A stretch of DNA of 64,000 bases from Convivina praedatoris (GCF_933208505.1 NZ_CAKOEU010000004.1), one strand, 5' to 3'; positions 15,801 to 23,779 are shown, counted from the stretch's first letter. Notes: a model not told the origin generated them from the sequence alone. A program made the numbers and translations.

Positions 15801-16772
15801 GTATCTAGCTGGATTGGTGATAAGTTTGAAGCTGTTACTAGTTTCCTAAAAGACCCACTTAAGAATGTAGTCAATATGATTACTAAGGCCACTGATGGTA
15901 TGTATTCTGGCCTACACAATTTTGGCGATATGGCTCACGGTGTCTGGGATAACCTCTACAATCCGATTGCTGATTGGTTTAAAAAAGGCCTGGAAGAAGT
16001 CAAAAAGAGCATGTCTCGCTCGGCTCCTGGTGGTGCCGGTGTCGAACGTTGGCGTAGTCAAGTAGTCGATGCCCTGAAAGAAAACGGTATGAGTACCGAA
16101 AGTTGGGCAGTAGATAAGATTATGCGCCAGATCGCTACCGAATCTAATGGTGATGAGACTGTTACCCAGGGCGGATATACAGATATCAACACAATAACGG
16201 GTGATTTAGCCAAAGGATTAATGCAAACTATTAGTTCTACGTTTAATGCTTATGCGTTCCCTGGTCACGGTAACATCTTCAATGGTTACGATAACTTGTT
16301 AGCAGCTATTAACTATATCAAGCACACCTATGGGCCAGACATGCCAAGTATTGGTGAAGGACATGGATATGCTAACGGAGGACGTACACACGGTATAGGA
16401 GTTGTTGGTGAGGTTCCTGGTGAAGATGAGTGGGTGACTAACCCAAATCGTCCAAGCGCCGACCGTACCATCATTGGTTCTATTAAAGAAACTGCAGCTA
16501 AGCAACCTAATAGTTTTAGTGCTAAGTTGGCAAAAGTCGTTGATAACGTTAAGTCTGGAATGAACGGCCTGGGTGGCCAGCCAATTATCGCTGGTGTAAA
16601 TTCTAAACATCCAAACAATGGTGGTGTTGATTTATCTGGTGATGTTAATTTAACCGTTGAACTAGATAGTGGTCAGATTGCTCAAGCAACTTATCCAAAA
16701 ATTAAGATGCTTCAAAACCAAGACATCCAGTTAAAAGCACAGGCAAGAGGTTCTATCTATGGCAATTACTAA
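12834..16772 (+). CDS. Tape measure protein with lytic transglycosylase domain
   Basis: A 1312-residue tail-length ruler that also helps DNA entry. Residues 1-150 are charged helices; about 170-400 form the conserved tape-measure N-terminal region (LQKAIDGLPTSLDEAVKGQQ, AATWNSMINAGMG); 460-560 and 640-670 hold hydrophobic segments; 700-880 hold tandem Trp-rich repeats of the WNGLVKFFTPIIKW type. Residues about 1067-1170 are an SLT-type lysozyme-like domain with the likely catalytic Glu in IATESNGDE and LAKGLMQTI. By the usual ratio of about 1.5 angstroms per residue the tail would be near 200 nm. Its end overlaps the next gene by 14 bases. Confidence 0.9.
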   Translation: MADGSITIDFLLNDQTGPQFDKFKQKAADSGAEGYKSAKKPFDEPIVAKLDVQAKKQGIENFKQLLNELPKKQQTELLARAEKGEVIDFNKELRKIPSKVASQVELNDNASPKMRNIQQEAVNTEKKFGTLKEVIQGTFIGNMAFKAFDVGIGLIKGSLDGAISRVDTLNNSTRAYENMGVKAEDAAQANKDLQKAIDGLPTSLDEAVKGQQLLTASMNNDIGGATKVFRAINDSILGFGGNANQVNEAVIQLSQSFSNGKVDAATWNSMINAGMGPALNSLAKIMGKTAGELKDGMSTGKISAKDFQDALVQLDQKGGGGMASLQKIAKDSTGGIQTSMANMKTAFTRVLANMLDGLQKSGLSKAFDSLTSAIKGTANPMEEAGKAAGGLLKFLMELIGPLVKITDAFVGAAWGVFYDAISGISKAFSELAKGLKITGDNGNPVVNVLKEISKHTDVIKTLGTIAGIAAASFGAYKLAVFAIEAPMKAWSLATKAVTGAQWLLNAAMDANPIGLAVMAIVAIGLALYEAYKHFKPFREAVDGFAKFAVKAFNSVVDFFKNDWKEILLFIVNPIAGGFALLYKHNTGFKKFVDGLVKDAKKAFSNIGKAIGSGASAVGKFFSGLTKGFVKGWNTFTKFFGNLAKGIGTVLLYGLLLAVGVVVLFGKALLKAFEPVFKPIAKLVTSAFKAISKVISNWFKTTQKAWKAGWKVITDVFTSVWNGLVKFFTPIIKWLGKAIDNEIKGIQKGWDLIWNTITNLFKSIWNGLVKFFKPIIEWFGDVINDTVKAIQKTWDNVWNAISSFFGGIWKWITKTGSDAINGIHDTISSVLDSIGKVWNNMWRSFSDFFGSIWKDIKGFASDGMNGVLDIINAGVDAIDSVWKFFTGHETSIHHLGHVKFASGGMVGGEDGQMAMINDGGGSNWKELLQFPNGELKMSNQRNHVLPLPKGTRVYNGEETKQIMGMAGIQKYANGGVVGGLIDWGKGALNNVSSWIGDKFEAVTSFLKDPLKNVVNMITKATDGMYSGLHNFGDMAHGVWDNLYNPIADWFKKGLEEVKKSMSRSAPGGAGVERWRSQVVDALKENGMSTESWAVDKIMRQIATESNGDETVTQGGYTDINTITGDLAKGLMQTISSTFNAYAFPGHGNIFNGYDNLLAAINYIKHTYGPDMPSIGEGHGYANGGRTHGIGVVGEVPGEDEWVTNPNRPSADRTIIGSIKETAAKQPNSFSAKLAKVVDNVKSGMNGLGGQPIIAGVNSKHPNNGGVDLSGDVNLTVELDSGQIAQATYPKIKMLQNQDIQLKAQARGSIYGNY

Positions 16773-17595
16773 AGGATCAATCATCATTCAGCGTAAAGAT
16801 GGCACTATTTATGATTTGCATAAAGAAGGCATTGAAGTTGTTTCATTTGACCCGCCTAGTCCTAATTTTCAACACACTTATATGCAAAATAGTAAGTATG
16901 GTGCTACTTTAACTACTAGTCAGATACAACAAATGAATATTCCGATTGTTTTCGACGTATTTGCTCGAGACAATGCCGATTATGAATTACAAAGGCTCAA
17001 GGTACTACGTATTTTCGATAGTACTGAGCCTTTTTATGTGATCAATCGTCGGTTACCTTGGCAACGTTGGCGAGTAGTAGCAGAAGCATTTAACTATCCT
17101 CGTTCTGGTAATTTTTGGAAAGCGAAGTCAGTGTCTTTTAACTTGGTGGCGATTGATGGTCTAGCTGAAAGCGTTGGCACAACATTAGATCCATTTCTAT
17201 TTGATAATGCCAAATGGGGTATTGGTATGGGAATACCGTACGAAAATCAGCGCTATTCGTTCAATAATCAATCGTCGTTTAATGTGTATAACCCGTCTAT
17301 TATTCCGTTGCTAGCTAACGAACGTCCGGTAGTTATTACTTTTAAAGGAAATGCACCAAATGGTCTAACAATTAGAAATAGTACAACTGGTCAATTATTT
17401 AATTATAAAAAGTCATTGAGTAGTGGCGACGAGTTCCAACTGGTTGGCATTGTTCCTATCATAAATGGTCAACAACGATTGGGGAATGATTTTTCTGATC
17501 GTGGCTTTGTTGATTTTGTAAAAGGTGATAATCAAATAACTATTAGCGGTGCAAGTAACTTCTCAATTTCATTTAATACGAGGTTTTATTACTGA
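16759..17595 (+). CDS. Distal tail protein (Dit)
   Basis: A 278-residue hub protein joining the tube to the baseplate, Sipho_tail family. The N-terminal half (residues 25-130) has SFDPPSPNFQHTYMQNSKYGA and the ring-domain pattern RIFDSTEPFYVINRRLPWQRW; the C-terminal galectin-like half follows (VVITFKGNAPNGLTIRN). Overlaps the tape measure by 14 bases and the next start by one base. Confidence 0.85.
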   Translation: MAITKGSIIIQRKDGTIYDLHKEGIEVVSFDPPSPNFQHTYMQNSKYGATLTTSQIQQMNIPIVFDVFARDNADYELQRLKVLRIFDSTEPFYVINRRLPWQRWRVVAEAFNYPRSGNFWKAKSVSFNLVAIDGLAESVGTTLDPFLFDNAKWGIGMGIPYENQRYSFNNQSSFNVYNPSIIPLLANERPVVITFKGNAPNGLTIRNSTTGQLFNYKKSLSSGDEFQLVGIVPIINGQQRLGNDFSDRGFVDFVKGDNQITISGASNFSISFNTRFYY

Positions 17596-18740
17596 TGGAA
17601 TTAGCAAATAATTTTGTAATATTTAAAAATGCTAGTGGGGATGAGGCGGCTGCTAACACATTTGCTTTGCAAGTGACTGAAAATATCAACGAGCTATCAA
17701 CGTGTACGTTTCAGATATTATCAGAGGCTCAAAACAAAGTAGCGATTGAGATGTTACAACCGTTGACTAAGTTTTATATCCCAACCGTCGGACAATGGTT
17801 TCAAATCACAAATGTGTCTTCTAACTCTCAAGTTAATACGCGCCTCTTTAATATATCTGGTGTTCAGGTTGGAACAGCGTTACATGCTAAATTTATTGAA
17901 GATAAACTCAATGGATCGCAGTCATTAGATGCTTGTATGCAATTTATTACTAAAGATACAGCGTTTAGCTATGTGATTAATGATCATTTCAACAACTACG
18001 GTTTCAGTGACGGTTTTGGTGGAGATTATGCAGACCAACTATTAATGAGTACTTTAAAAGATGATTTTGGATTTGAGTTACTTTTTGATAATTACACCAT
18101 CCATATTTATAAGCAAATCGGTCAAAATGATCAGTTTGTTTTTGTTGATGGATATAATGCTTCAAAGATTAATTCGACCGAAGATTACACTAACGTGGCT
18201 ACGTACATTAAAGGCAACGGCAAACCTAATGAGGGAGAGAATGCTACTGGCTATCAGGCAACGGCTGACTATCTAAGTCCCAATGCTTCTATTTGGGGAA
18301 AGATACAAGCACAAACCATCAGCGATGAGCGCTTTACGGATAGCAATGCATTACGCGATTACATTAAGAGTAAGTTGCAGGACTATCCAATTGTGCAATA
18401 CACGATGGAACGTGCTGAATTTGAACACCATGCCAAGTTTGCTGAAGTCAACAACGTTAAGATTGGAAACTACGGTCTATTAAAAGACCGTTTGGGAATC
18501 GACGTTGACGTTAGAATAATCGGTATGTCTTATTATCCTAATGATCCTAACCAGACAGATACAGTAACATTTGGAAACAAGTTATTTGATTTTGCGCATA
18601 ATATGCAAATGCAAGGAAGTGCAAGACGAATGAATGAAAGTATTAAAAAAGACCTATCTGGTATTAATGAGTCTGTACAAGATTTGTTAGGAAACAAAAT
18701 AGGACTCGAATTTGCTGGAAAGGTCACAACACATGGATAA
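17595..18740 (+). CDS. Tail-associated protein (Tal, prophage tail family)
   Basis: A 381-residue tail tip protein. Residues about 90-330 carry Prophage_tail-like features: FIEDKLNGSQSLDACMQFI, IHIYKQIGQND, TYIKGNGKPNEGE, and DVRIIGMSYYPNDP. It forms the trimer closing the tube. It lacks the long C-terminal extension that carries a peptidase in some phages, so wall cutting here is left to the tape measure SLT domain. The small gene at 18733 starts inside its end. Confidence 0.83.
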   Translation: MELANNFVIFKNASGDEAAANTFALQVTENINELSTCTFQILSEAQNKVAIEMLQPLTKFYIPTVGQWFQITNVSSNSQVNTRLFNISGVQVGTALHAKFIEDKLNGSQSLDACMQFITKDTAFSYVINDHFNNYGFSDGFGGDYADQLLMSTLKDDFGFELLFDNYTIHIYKQIGQNDQFVFVDGYNASKINSTEDYTNVATYIKGNGKPNEGENATGYQATADYLSPNASIWGKIQAQTISDERFTDSNALRDYIKSKLQDYPIVQYTMERAEFEHHAKFAEVNNVKIGNYGLLKDRLGIDVDVRIIGMSYYPNDPNQTDTVTFGNKLFDFAHNMQMQGSARRMNESIKKDLSGINESVQDLLGNKIGLEFAGKVTTHG

Positions 18741-18954
18741 TCAAAATATTAGCGCATATTATCTGACAGACAGTACTGGTAATCGCATTTATCCGGTTGC
18801 CCATTGGGATAAAATTGATGGTCGCCCGGACATTCCAAGTAAGTCTGGTACTAATAACACTAGCAATCTTATTTTGACAAGTCCCAAAGGGCAACAATAT
18901 AAACTAGGTGTTGATGACAACGGCAGACTAATAACAATAAAGGTGACTACATGA
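18733..18954 (+). CDS. Small tail/baseplate-region protein
   Basis: A 73-residue protein. ATG 18733 is chosen (ribosome site AAAGGTC weak) because an in-frame start at 18712 lies deep in the Tal gene. Sequence features: DSTGNRIYPVAHWDKIDGRP and a C-terminal LGVDDNGRLITIKVTT, like short strands of baseplate accessory proteins. Family not recognised. Overlaps both neighbours, so part of the tail operon. Confidence 0.6.
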   Translation: MDNQNISAYYLTDSTGNRIYPVAHWDKIDGRPDIPSKSGTNNTSNLILTSPKGQQYKLGVDDNGRLITIKVTT

Positions 18955-19139
18955 AAAAAGTGGGCAATGGATTTGATCAAGAATTTAGAAACACACTGAA
19001 TGATAATTTTGATGAATTGAGTGCTACTAAAAACATTAACGGTAAACAATTTAATACATTAGGAGACCGTTTAAATGCTATTGAGTTAGCACTACAATCA
19101 TCTGGACTGCCAATTGACGGTGATCCAGATACACAATAG
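18951..19139 (+). CDS. Small hypothetical tail-region protein
   Basis: A 62-residue protein (starts MKKVGNGFDQEFRN) whose ATG overlaps the preceding stop as ATGA. It is helical with a coiled-coil-like middle (NTLNDNFDELSATKN, GDRLNAIELALQSS), as in short trimerisation pieces of baseplate proteins. It lies directly before the BppU-like gene. No family recognised; a structural role is inferred from position only. Confidence 0.6.
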   Translation: MKKVGNGFDQEFRNTLNDNFDELSATKNINGKQFNTLGDRLNAIELALQSSGLPIDGDPDTQ

Positions 19140-19151
19140 AAAGGAAAATAA

Positions 19152-20297
19152 ATGGATATTTCACAAAAATTTGTCCAGATTAATACCGAACTCAGTACCG
19201 ACCAAGCAACGGTAGTTAATGCTATGTCTGGCCGGCAAGGCGATAACAAGCGTGAGGTGTTTTTCCAGTTAAAAGATGGGCAATTTCCACATAATTTATC
19301 CGGTCAAGATGTTCGCTTAGTTGTAAAGGATGCTAAGGGGGTATTAAAAGTACTATCTGGAATGAACAACGTCTCAAACTTAGCTTTGGGGCGTTTTTCA
19401 ATGGTAATTCCTTGGAACTTTTACCAAGCTGCAGGCGATATTTTAGATGGATATTTGCAAGTTACTGAAGGGGATAAGGTTATTTCAACTATTCCTATTC
19501 ATTACACTGTTTACACCAATCAGGGAACGTTTGTTCAAACTGATGATAAGGTGTTCTTAAGTGATGTTCAAACATTGGTCGATGATATTAATAGTCGTTT
19601 CAAGGGAGCAACACAAAACCTTGAGGCCATGGAAACTGCTACGAAATTGCTACAGCAGGCACTCGATAACGCTACCGCACAGATTAATGGTAAGGGCCTG
19701 GCATCTAAAGGAGATGATAATACCTTCACTGGTAGCAATACCTTTACTAATCCAATTAAAGGTTCACTACAAGGAGTAGCTACTAATGCTTTAATGGCCA
19801 ACACGGCTAATGACCCAAACGCTGCTCACGTAACTAGTAGGAATGACTTTAGCAATTACAAACAAACTTTTGGGACCATTGCATTAACGGAAGGTATTTC
19901 TAGAAATTTGATGTACACCTTTGATGCCATTTTGTGGGGTGTACATGTTACGTTTTATCAGACCCCAATTGGTGTACAGATTTATGTCAATGGTTCATTG
20001 TCAGAGCGAGATAGTTCTTGGGACTGGCAGTCAACGGGCGTTAGTTTAAATAATAATATTAATCCGCCGCTTACTGATTATATTATTGCTGTTTCTGCCG
20101 CTAGTGGTGTTGTTGGATATAGTTATCGCTTATCATTTGAATTTCAAGTGAAAGTAACTACTACTGGCAATATCTTGATTAGATTGTTTAGAACTGATAC
20201 AGCCTATGATCCAGGTAAACAAGATGATGCCTGGGGAATTGTGCATGTTAAAAATATGAACGTAGAAGGTGCTGCATTCTATCCATCATTTGTGTAG
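19152..20297 (+). CDS. Upper baseplate / receptor-binding protein (BppU N-terminal domain)
   Basis: A 381-residue protein. Residues about 1-125 match a BppU-like N-terminal domain that docks to the baseplate (VFFQLKDGQFPHNLSGQDVRLVVKD, then SMVIPWNFYQAAGDILDGYLQV). Residues 130-180 are a coiled coil. The C-terminal 180 residues are a beta-rich head (FTGSNTFTNPIKGS, FDAILWGVHVTFYQ) likely to bind host saccharide. Strong GAAAGGA site before ATG 19152. Shares its N-terminal type with the collagen-like protein at 1597. Confidence 0.78.
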   Translation: MDISQKFVQINTELSTDQATVVNAMSGRQGDNKREVFFQLKDGQFPHNLSGQDVRLVVKDAKGVLKVLSGMNNVSNLALGRFSMVIPWNFYQAAGDILDGYLQVTEGDKVISTIPIHYTVYTNQGTFVQTDDKVFLSDVQTLVDDINSRFKGATQNLEAMETATKLLQQALDNATAQINGKGLASKGDDNTFTGSNTFTNPIKGSLQGVATNALMANTANDPNAAHVTSRNDFSNYKQTFGTIALTEGISRNLMYTFDAILWGVHVTFYQTPIGVQIYVNGSLSERDSSWDWQSTGVSLNNNINPPLTDYIIAVSAASGVVGYSYRLSFEFQVKVTTTGNILIRLFRTDTAYDPGKQDDAWGIVHVKNMNVEGAAFYPSFV

Positions 20298-20307
20298 GGG
20301 GGTATAA

Positions 20308-20667
20308 ATGCCAGATAAAAATACATTTGTAACTACTGACGATGTTGTTGCATTATCCAGTGGGCTAACTTTTAAGTCGGTAAGCAAAATAGTTAATGGA
20401 GTTAAATTTACATTTTCTAGAAGTGGCCCGTTGGTAATAGTAACGGCTAACGGTTTTGCAACAGCAGAAACAGGTAATTTTTCCGGACTCGTTCCAACGG
20501 GTTACCGTCCTGAATCAATCGCAGTATTACCTGTTGTTGGATTCGGTACAAGCGGTGCCATGCTAATTAATAATGCTGGTGGTACCTATATGCCGAAGGC
20601 TGTTGTTGCTGGTAACTATTTTAGGTCATCAGGCAGTTATTTAACGGCTGATCCAATGCCAAATTAG
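20308..20667 (+). CDS. Small receptor-binding-like structural protein
   Basis: A 119-residue protein ten bases after the baseplate gene, with AGGGGGG site. It has an N-terminal KNTFVTTDDVVALSSGL and a Gly-rich beta-strand body (VIVTANGFATAETGNFSGLVPTGYRPES). The size and pattern resemble a detached head domain of a receptor-binding protein. Family not certain. Confidence 0.55.
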   Translation: MPDKNTFVTTDDVVALSSGLTFKSVSKIVNGVKFTFSRSGPLVIVTANGFATAETGNFSGLVPTGYRPESIAVLPVVGFGTSGAMLINNAGGTYMPKAVVAGNYFRSSGSYLTADPMPN

Positions 20668-20675
20668 GAGGGTAT

Positions 20676-21077
20676 ATGAAACGGCACATTTTATTAAATG
20701 AAGATATGATAATCACGGCGTGGGAAACCATCATGTTAGGTCTAGTTATCTTAGTTCAGTCCCAGCAACTACACCATCGATTGCCGCCTATCTTGGATTG
20801 GACTGATGACGTATCATCGGGCATGATATTCCTAGTATTAGGTATTCTGGTACTCGTGAACGCTGTGTGGGACTTTTATTGGTATCGAATACGGGTTGTT
20901 CTATTAAGTTCCATGGCCTTTTTATGGTCAACATTAGCGGCTAGTTTTTTATTAGATGATTTATCAGATCACCATATTACGATTGTTCCTTTACTGTTTA
21001 TTACAGTTGTCGTTCGTATTATGCTGATTGCTAAGCGAGAGCCCCCATATAAAATGAATGGAGGTGACCATGGATAA
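20676..21077 (+). CDS. Phage membrane protein of unknown function
   Basis: A 133-residue integral membrane protein with about four hydrophobic segments (WETIMLGLVILVQ, MIFLVLGILVLVNAVW, VVLLSSMAFLWSTLAAS, ITIVPLLFITVVVRIML). It opens the lysis cluster, ahead of two more single-pass proteins and the holin. It could be an accessory lysis or exclusion protein; nothing in the sequence decides this. Confidence 0.6.
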   Translation: MKRHILLNEDMIITAWETIMLGLVILVQSQQLHHRLPPILDWTDDVSSGMIFLVLGILVLVNAVWDFYWYRIRVVLLSSMAFLWSTLAASFLLDDLSDHHITIVPLLFITVVVRIMLIAKREPPYKMNGGDHG

Positions 21078-21351
21078 TGTTATTACGGCAGCAATTATTG
21101 GAATTGTTCCAGCGGCTATAACGGCTATTCTAACCTATAAGGGTAAACATGAGGATACTTTAACATCTGTATTGAACGGTATTCGAGAAGATAATCGGGA
21201 GTTAAAAGCATCTAATGAAAAGATTTTAGAAGATAATAAGCGACTTAGTAACCAAGTAAATCAGCTAATCCTACTAGTTAAGGAAATGAATTCAGAGTTG
21301 AAAAGTTACGGTCACGATTATAGTGAACGAATCAAAAGCATTACTGAGTAG
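21070..21351 (+). CDS. Phage single-pass membrane protein with coiled coil
   Basis: A 93-residue protein. ATG 21070 is preferred because GGAGGTG lies just before it; a start at 21058 would be four codons longer. One N-terminal membrane segment (VITAAIIGIVPAAITAILTY) is followed by a long charged coiled coil with heptads of Leu and Asn. Overlaps the upstream gene. The arrangement suits a lysis accessory or holin-like protein. A terminator overlaps its end. Confidence 0.65.
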   Translation: MDNVITAAIIGIVPAAITAILTYKGKHEDTLTSVLNGIREDNRELKASNEKILEDNKRLSNQVNQLILLVKEMNSELKSYGHDYSERIKSITE

Positions 21352-21361
21352 TGCTTTTTTA
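21337..21361 (+). terminator. Terminator-like hairpin inside the lysis cluster
   Basis: AGCATTAC (21337-21344), loop TGA, GTAGTGCT (21348-21355) with one G-T pair, then TTTTTT. It covers the stop codon of the preceding gene and lies before the holin ribosome site. Confidence 0.65.
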
Positions 21362-21375
21362 TTTTGGAGGTAAAT

Positions 21376-21789
21376 ATGAATAACGTATTAGATACACTTG
21401 CAACGATTGGTACATTGATTGTACTTGGTGCTCCGGTAGTCCACGGGGTAGTGAAGTACTTGCGGTCAAAGACCAAGAACAACAACGTGCAACTATTCTT
21501 GGGCTGGGTTGACCAAGCTGTTGGATCGCTGGAAAATAGCGACCTATCTGGCACTGAAAAGAAGTACAAGGCCATTAGCTACGTTAGCAAGCGTTTAGCT
21601 GCTAATAAATTGGTTGGTAAGTTCAGCGAACAGCAAATTAGCGCAGCAATTGAAATGGCTGTGAATGGCTTACATGGTAGTGAAACAAGCAATGCAGAAC
21701 CAGTAGTTAGCAATAATCAGCCTGAACAAGCAGGATTACCAACGATCAAAAACTATGTGAATGGGCCCGTAAATGGAGGTGTTAAATAA
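21376..21789 (+). CDS. Phage holin (LLH family)
   Basis: A 137-residue protein starting at ATG 21376, with GGAGG seven bases upstream. One N-terminal membrane segment (LATIGTLIVLGAPVVHGVV) is followed by a basic helix (KYLRSKTKNNNVQ) and the conserved GWVDQAVGSLEN...KKYKAISYVSKRL region seen in LLH-type holins. The C-terminus is a flexible Asn/Pro-rich tail. It makes membrane lesions that release the lysin encoded directly after it. Confidence 0.82.
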   Translation: MNNVLDTLATIGTLIVLGAPVVHGVVKYLRSKTKNNNVQLFLGWVDQAVGSLENSDLSGTEKKYKAISYVSKRLAANKLVGKFSEQQISAAIEMAVNGLHGSETSNAEPVVSNNQPEQAGLPTIKNYVNGPVNGGVK

Positions 21790-22652
21790 TGGGATATGAT
21801 GTACAGAAAGCTTTAAACGCAGCTTATAGCATGTTACACGGTGTCACTTATTCGATGGATTGGGATAAGCGTGACGGCCTAACCGCCAACGGCACAACTT
21901 ACTTTGACTGCTCTGGCTTTGTTTATTGGTTGTTGAATCAAGCTGGTGCGATTGATGATAGCTACTTGAAGCGGTCACACTTTACCGGTACCTTGAAGCA
22001 AGACTTGGAAGCGGCAGGATTCGTTGAAGTATCTGGCGACCAGGTACAAGCCGGTGACATTTATATCTGGGGTGGAAATTACGGAGAACAGGCTGGCGGT
22101 GCTTGCCATACTGGTATGTTTGTCGATGGATCTAATCAGATTAGTTCGTGCTACTACACACTAGGTAGCTGGAACGAGGCCGTGGTAGTTCTTGACCATG
22201 ATTACTACTGGGGACTTGACGGCCAGCCAGAGTATCATTTCTTCCACTATGTAGGTGGTTCAAATGAACCTATTTCGATTGATCGTCCTGTGACTGAAAC
22301 ACCGACTACTTCGATTGACCAATTTAAGGCTGGTGGCAATGAGTTTGTGCTTGGAGGACAGTTTACTGTAACGGACGCACAGCGTGTGAACGGTATCTTC
22401 CAGGTACGTGCTGATGAGTTAACTGCTGAACCATTTGATTGGACTGACAATGGTATTCCTGCGGTACTACTACAAAATGTTAATGGAAGCCAGTCAGACT
22501 TCAAAGCTGGGGATGTGGTTCGCTTTAAGCCAACGTATAACTCTGGCACGATTGATGATTATGATACGCAAGTTAATGCGGTAGGAATTGAGTACATCAA
22601 GGGCTACGATATTATTTGGTATGATGCTGATAAGTTCTGGAACCACGATTAA
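21789..22652 (+). CDS. Endolysin (Amidase_5 / CHAP-NlpC-like peptidoglycan hydrolase)
   Basis: A 287-residue lysin. Residues 1-155 are the catalytic domain: nucleophile Cys in YFDCSGFVYWLL near residue 40, and His in GACHTGMFVDG near residue 105, the Amidase_5 pattern. After a Pro/Thr linker (PVTETPTTS, near 170), residues 180-287 form a probable SH3-like wall-binding domain (GGQFTVTDAQRVNGIFQVRA). No signal peptide, so it depends on the holin. Ribosome site GGAGG. The start follows the holin stop by overlap. Confidence 0.85.
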   Translation: MGYDVQKALNAAYSMLHGVTYSMDWDKRDGLTANGTTYFDCSGFVYWLLNQAGAIDDSYLKRSHFTGTLKQDLEAAGFVEVSGDQVQAGDIYIWGGNYGEQAGGACHTGMFVDGSNQISSCYYTLGSWNEAVVVLDHDYYWGLDGQPEYHFFHYVGGSNEPISIDRPVTETPTTSIDQFKAGGNEFVLGGQFTVTDAQRVNGIFQVRADELTAEPFDWTDNGIPAVLLQNVNGSQSDFKAGDVVRFKPTYNSGTIDDYDTQVNAVGIEYIKGYDIIWYDADKFWNHD

Positions 22653-22655
22653 TAA

Positions 22656-22677
22656 AAGGGCTGCGGCCCGTACATAT
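22656..22677 (+). repeat. 22-base direct repeat, copy 1
   Basis: Identical to 23517-23538. Its core GGGCTGCGGCCC forms a 4-bp stem with a TGCG loop, a stable UNCG-type hairpin. It lies just after the lysin stop. The two copies bracket the csbD-like and mscL genes. Confidence 0.8.
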
Positions 22678-22678
22678 C

Positions 22679-22704
22679 TAAACTGGTTGAAAAAGACCAG
22701 TTTA
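22679..22704 (+). terminator. Hairpin after the lysin gene
   Basis: TAAACTGGT (22679-22687) pairs perfectly with ACCAGTTTA (22696-22704), followed by AAAAAAT rather than a T run. With the preceding GGGC/GCCC hairpin it likely ends the late transcript, or serves as a terminator on the other strand. Confidence 0.5.
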
Positions 22705-22827
22705 AAAAATAGCGGTCCAAGTTGCGTATTTGTTTTAAATTCGCAAGTCGGTCCATGATTTATTTTTATTAATTTTTTATAACGTTTTGTGTATACTGAA
22801 ATTATCAAGTGTAAAGGAGGAAATGAT

Positions 22828-22974
22828 ATGTCACTTGAAGAAAAATTAGATGCAACTAAGGACAAACTTGCGGGTAAGGCAAAGGAAGTCCAAGGTAAAG
22901 CTAAGGATGTAGCGGCTGATGCTAAGGATGCTGCTAAAGATGTAGCTGATAAGGCAAAAGACGCTTTTAAATAA
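22828..22974 (+). CDS. CsbD/YtxH-like small stress-type protein
   Basis: A 48-residue helical protein, almost all Lys, Asp, Ala and Glu, with repeats of the KxKDVAADAKDAAKDV type, as in CsbD-like general stress proteins. ATG 22828 has an ideal AAAGGAGG upstream; the longer frame from 22789 has none. A promoter is visible (TGTGTATACT near 22787-22796). It has its own terminator at 23003. A similar repeat ends the minus-strand protein at 30423. Lies between the prophage lysin and mscL; probable passenger gene. Biochemical role unknown. Confidence 0.65.
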   Translation: MSLEEKLDATKDKLAGKAKEVQGKAKDVAADAKDAAKDVADKAKDAFK

Positions 22975-23002
22975 TCAATAAAAGTGTTCTAGCAGGTAAT
23001 TA

Positions 23003-23024
23003 AGTTCCTTAACGGAGCTTTTTT
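23003..23024 (+). terminator. Terminator of the CsbD-like gene
   Basis: AGTTCC (23003-23008), loop TTAAC, GGAGCT (23014-23019) with one G-T pair, then TTTTTT. Followed 40 bases later by mscL. Confidence 0.75.
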
Positions 23025-23063
23025 ATTGTAAAAAATTAATACCATACTTTGAAGGAGGGGACA

Positions 23064-23447
23064 GTGAAGAAATTTTTAAGCGAATTTAAAGACTTCATTA
23101 GTAGAGGTAATGTTGTTGACTTAGCCATTGGTGTAATTATCGGGTCTGCCTTTACAGCGGTTGTTAAATCATTTACTACTAATTTAGTCAATCCTATTTT
23201 GGGACTGGTTACTGGTCGAGGAACTGATTTATCAGAATTGAAGCTTAAGGTAACAGATAACTTAGTATTTAACTATGGTGCCTTTTTAAACGATTTAATA
23301 AACTTTATCTTGATAGCCTTGGTAGTGTTTGTCATGGTTAAATTGATAAACAAGTATTTAATCAAGCCTAAGAAGGTGGATAAGGGACCTGATCCTCAGC
23401 TTGTAGTGCTTGAAGAAATCCGTGATTTGCTTTCTAAAAACAAATAA
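23064..23447 (+). CDS. mscL: Large-conductance mechanosensitive channel MscL
   Basis: A 127-residue channel that opens under high membrane tension to save cells from osmotic downshock. GTG 23064 is chosen for its AAGGAGGGG site. It shows the hallmark N-terminus (MKKFLSEFKDFISRGNVVDLA), the first membrane helix with gate Gly residues (IGVIIGSAFTAVVKSF), a periplasmic-type loop (GRGTDLSELKLK), the second helix (INFILIALVVFVMVKLI) and a C-terminal amphipathic helix (LVVLEEIRDLL). Full length. It stands between the prophage lysin and the tRNA-Arg, inside the paired 22-base repeats, so it is probably carried by the prophage. Confidence 0.92.
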   Translation: MKKFLSEFKDFISRGNVVDLAIGVIIGSAFTAVVKSFTTNLVNPILGLVTGRGTDLSELKLKVTDNLVFNYGAFLNDLINFILIALVVFVMVKLINKYLIKPKKVDKGPDPQLVVLEEIRDLLSKNK

Positions 23448-23516
23448 TTTTAGTTTATTAAGCGTTACGCCGTTATCTGGAGCGACAGCAATAGTCTATT
23501 AAATTATGACTAACTT

Positions 23517-23538
23517 AAGGGCTGCGGCCCGTACATAT
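23517..23538 (+). repeat. 22-base direct repeat, copy 2
   Basis: Identical to 22656-22677 and in the same orientation, about 860 bases away. It is followed directly by TTGATATAATATAC, which contains a minus-10-like TATAAT. Possible footprint of recombination that brought in the csbD-mscL unit, or a duplicated terminator. Confidence 0.8.
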
Positions 23539-23610
23539 TTGATATAATATACATAACCATATTATTCAAGTTTCTCTAACTAAAATGAATTGGTCTTTAA
23601 TAACAAAACA

Positions 23611-23646
23611 CACCCTGATTACCTGATTGTAATTGGGGTGCTTTTA
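23611..23646 (+). terminator. Terminator near the prophage right end
   Basis: CACCCTGATTAC (23611-23622) pairs with GTAATTGGGGTG (23629-23640), one mismatch-type G-T/T-G site, then CTTTTAT. The stretch 23447-23906 otherwise holds only repeat copy 2, this terminator, the tRNA and the upp promoter. Confidence 0.75.
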
Positions 23647-23706
23647 TCATATTCGTGCAAAAGTCGTGTGGATTGCTTGTAAATGTTGATATATCAACAT
23701 GTTTTA

Positions 23707-23779
<73 letters not shown>

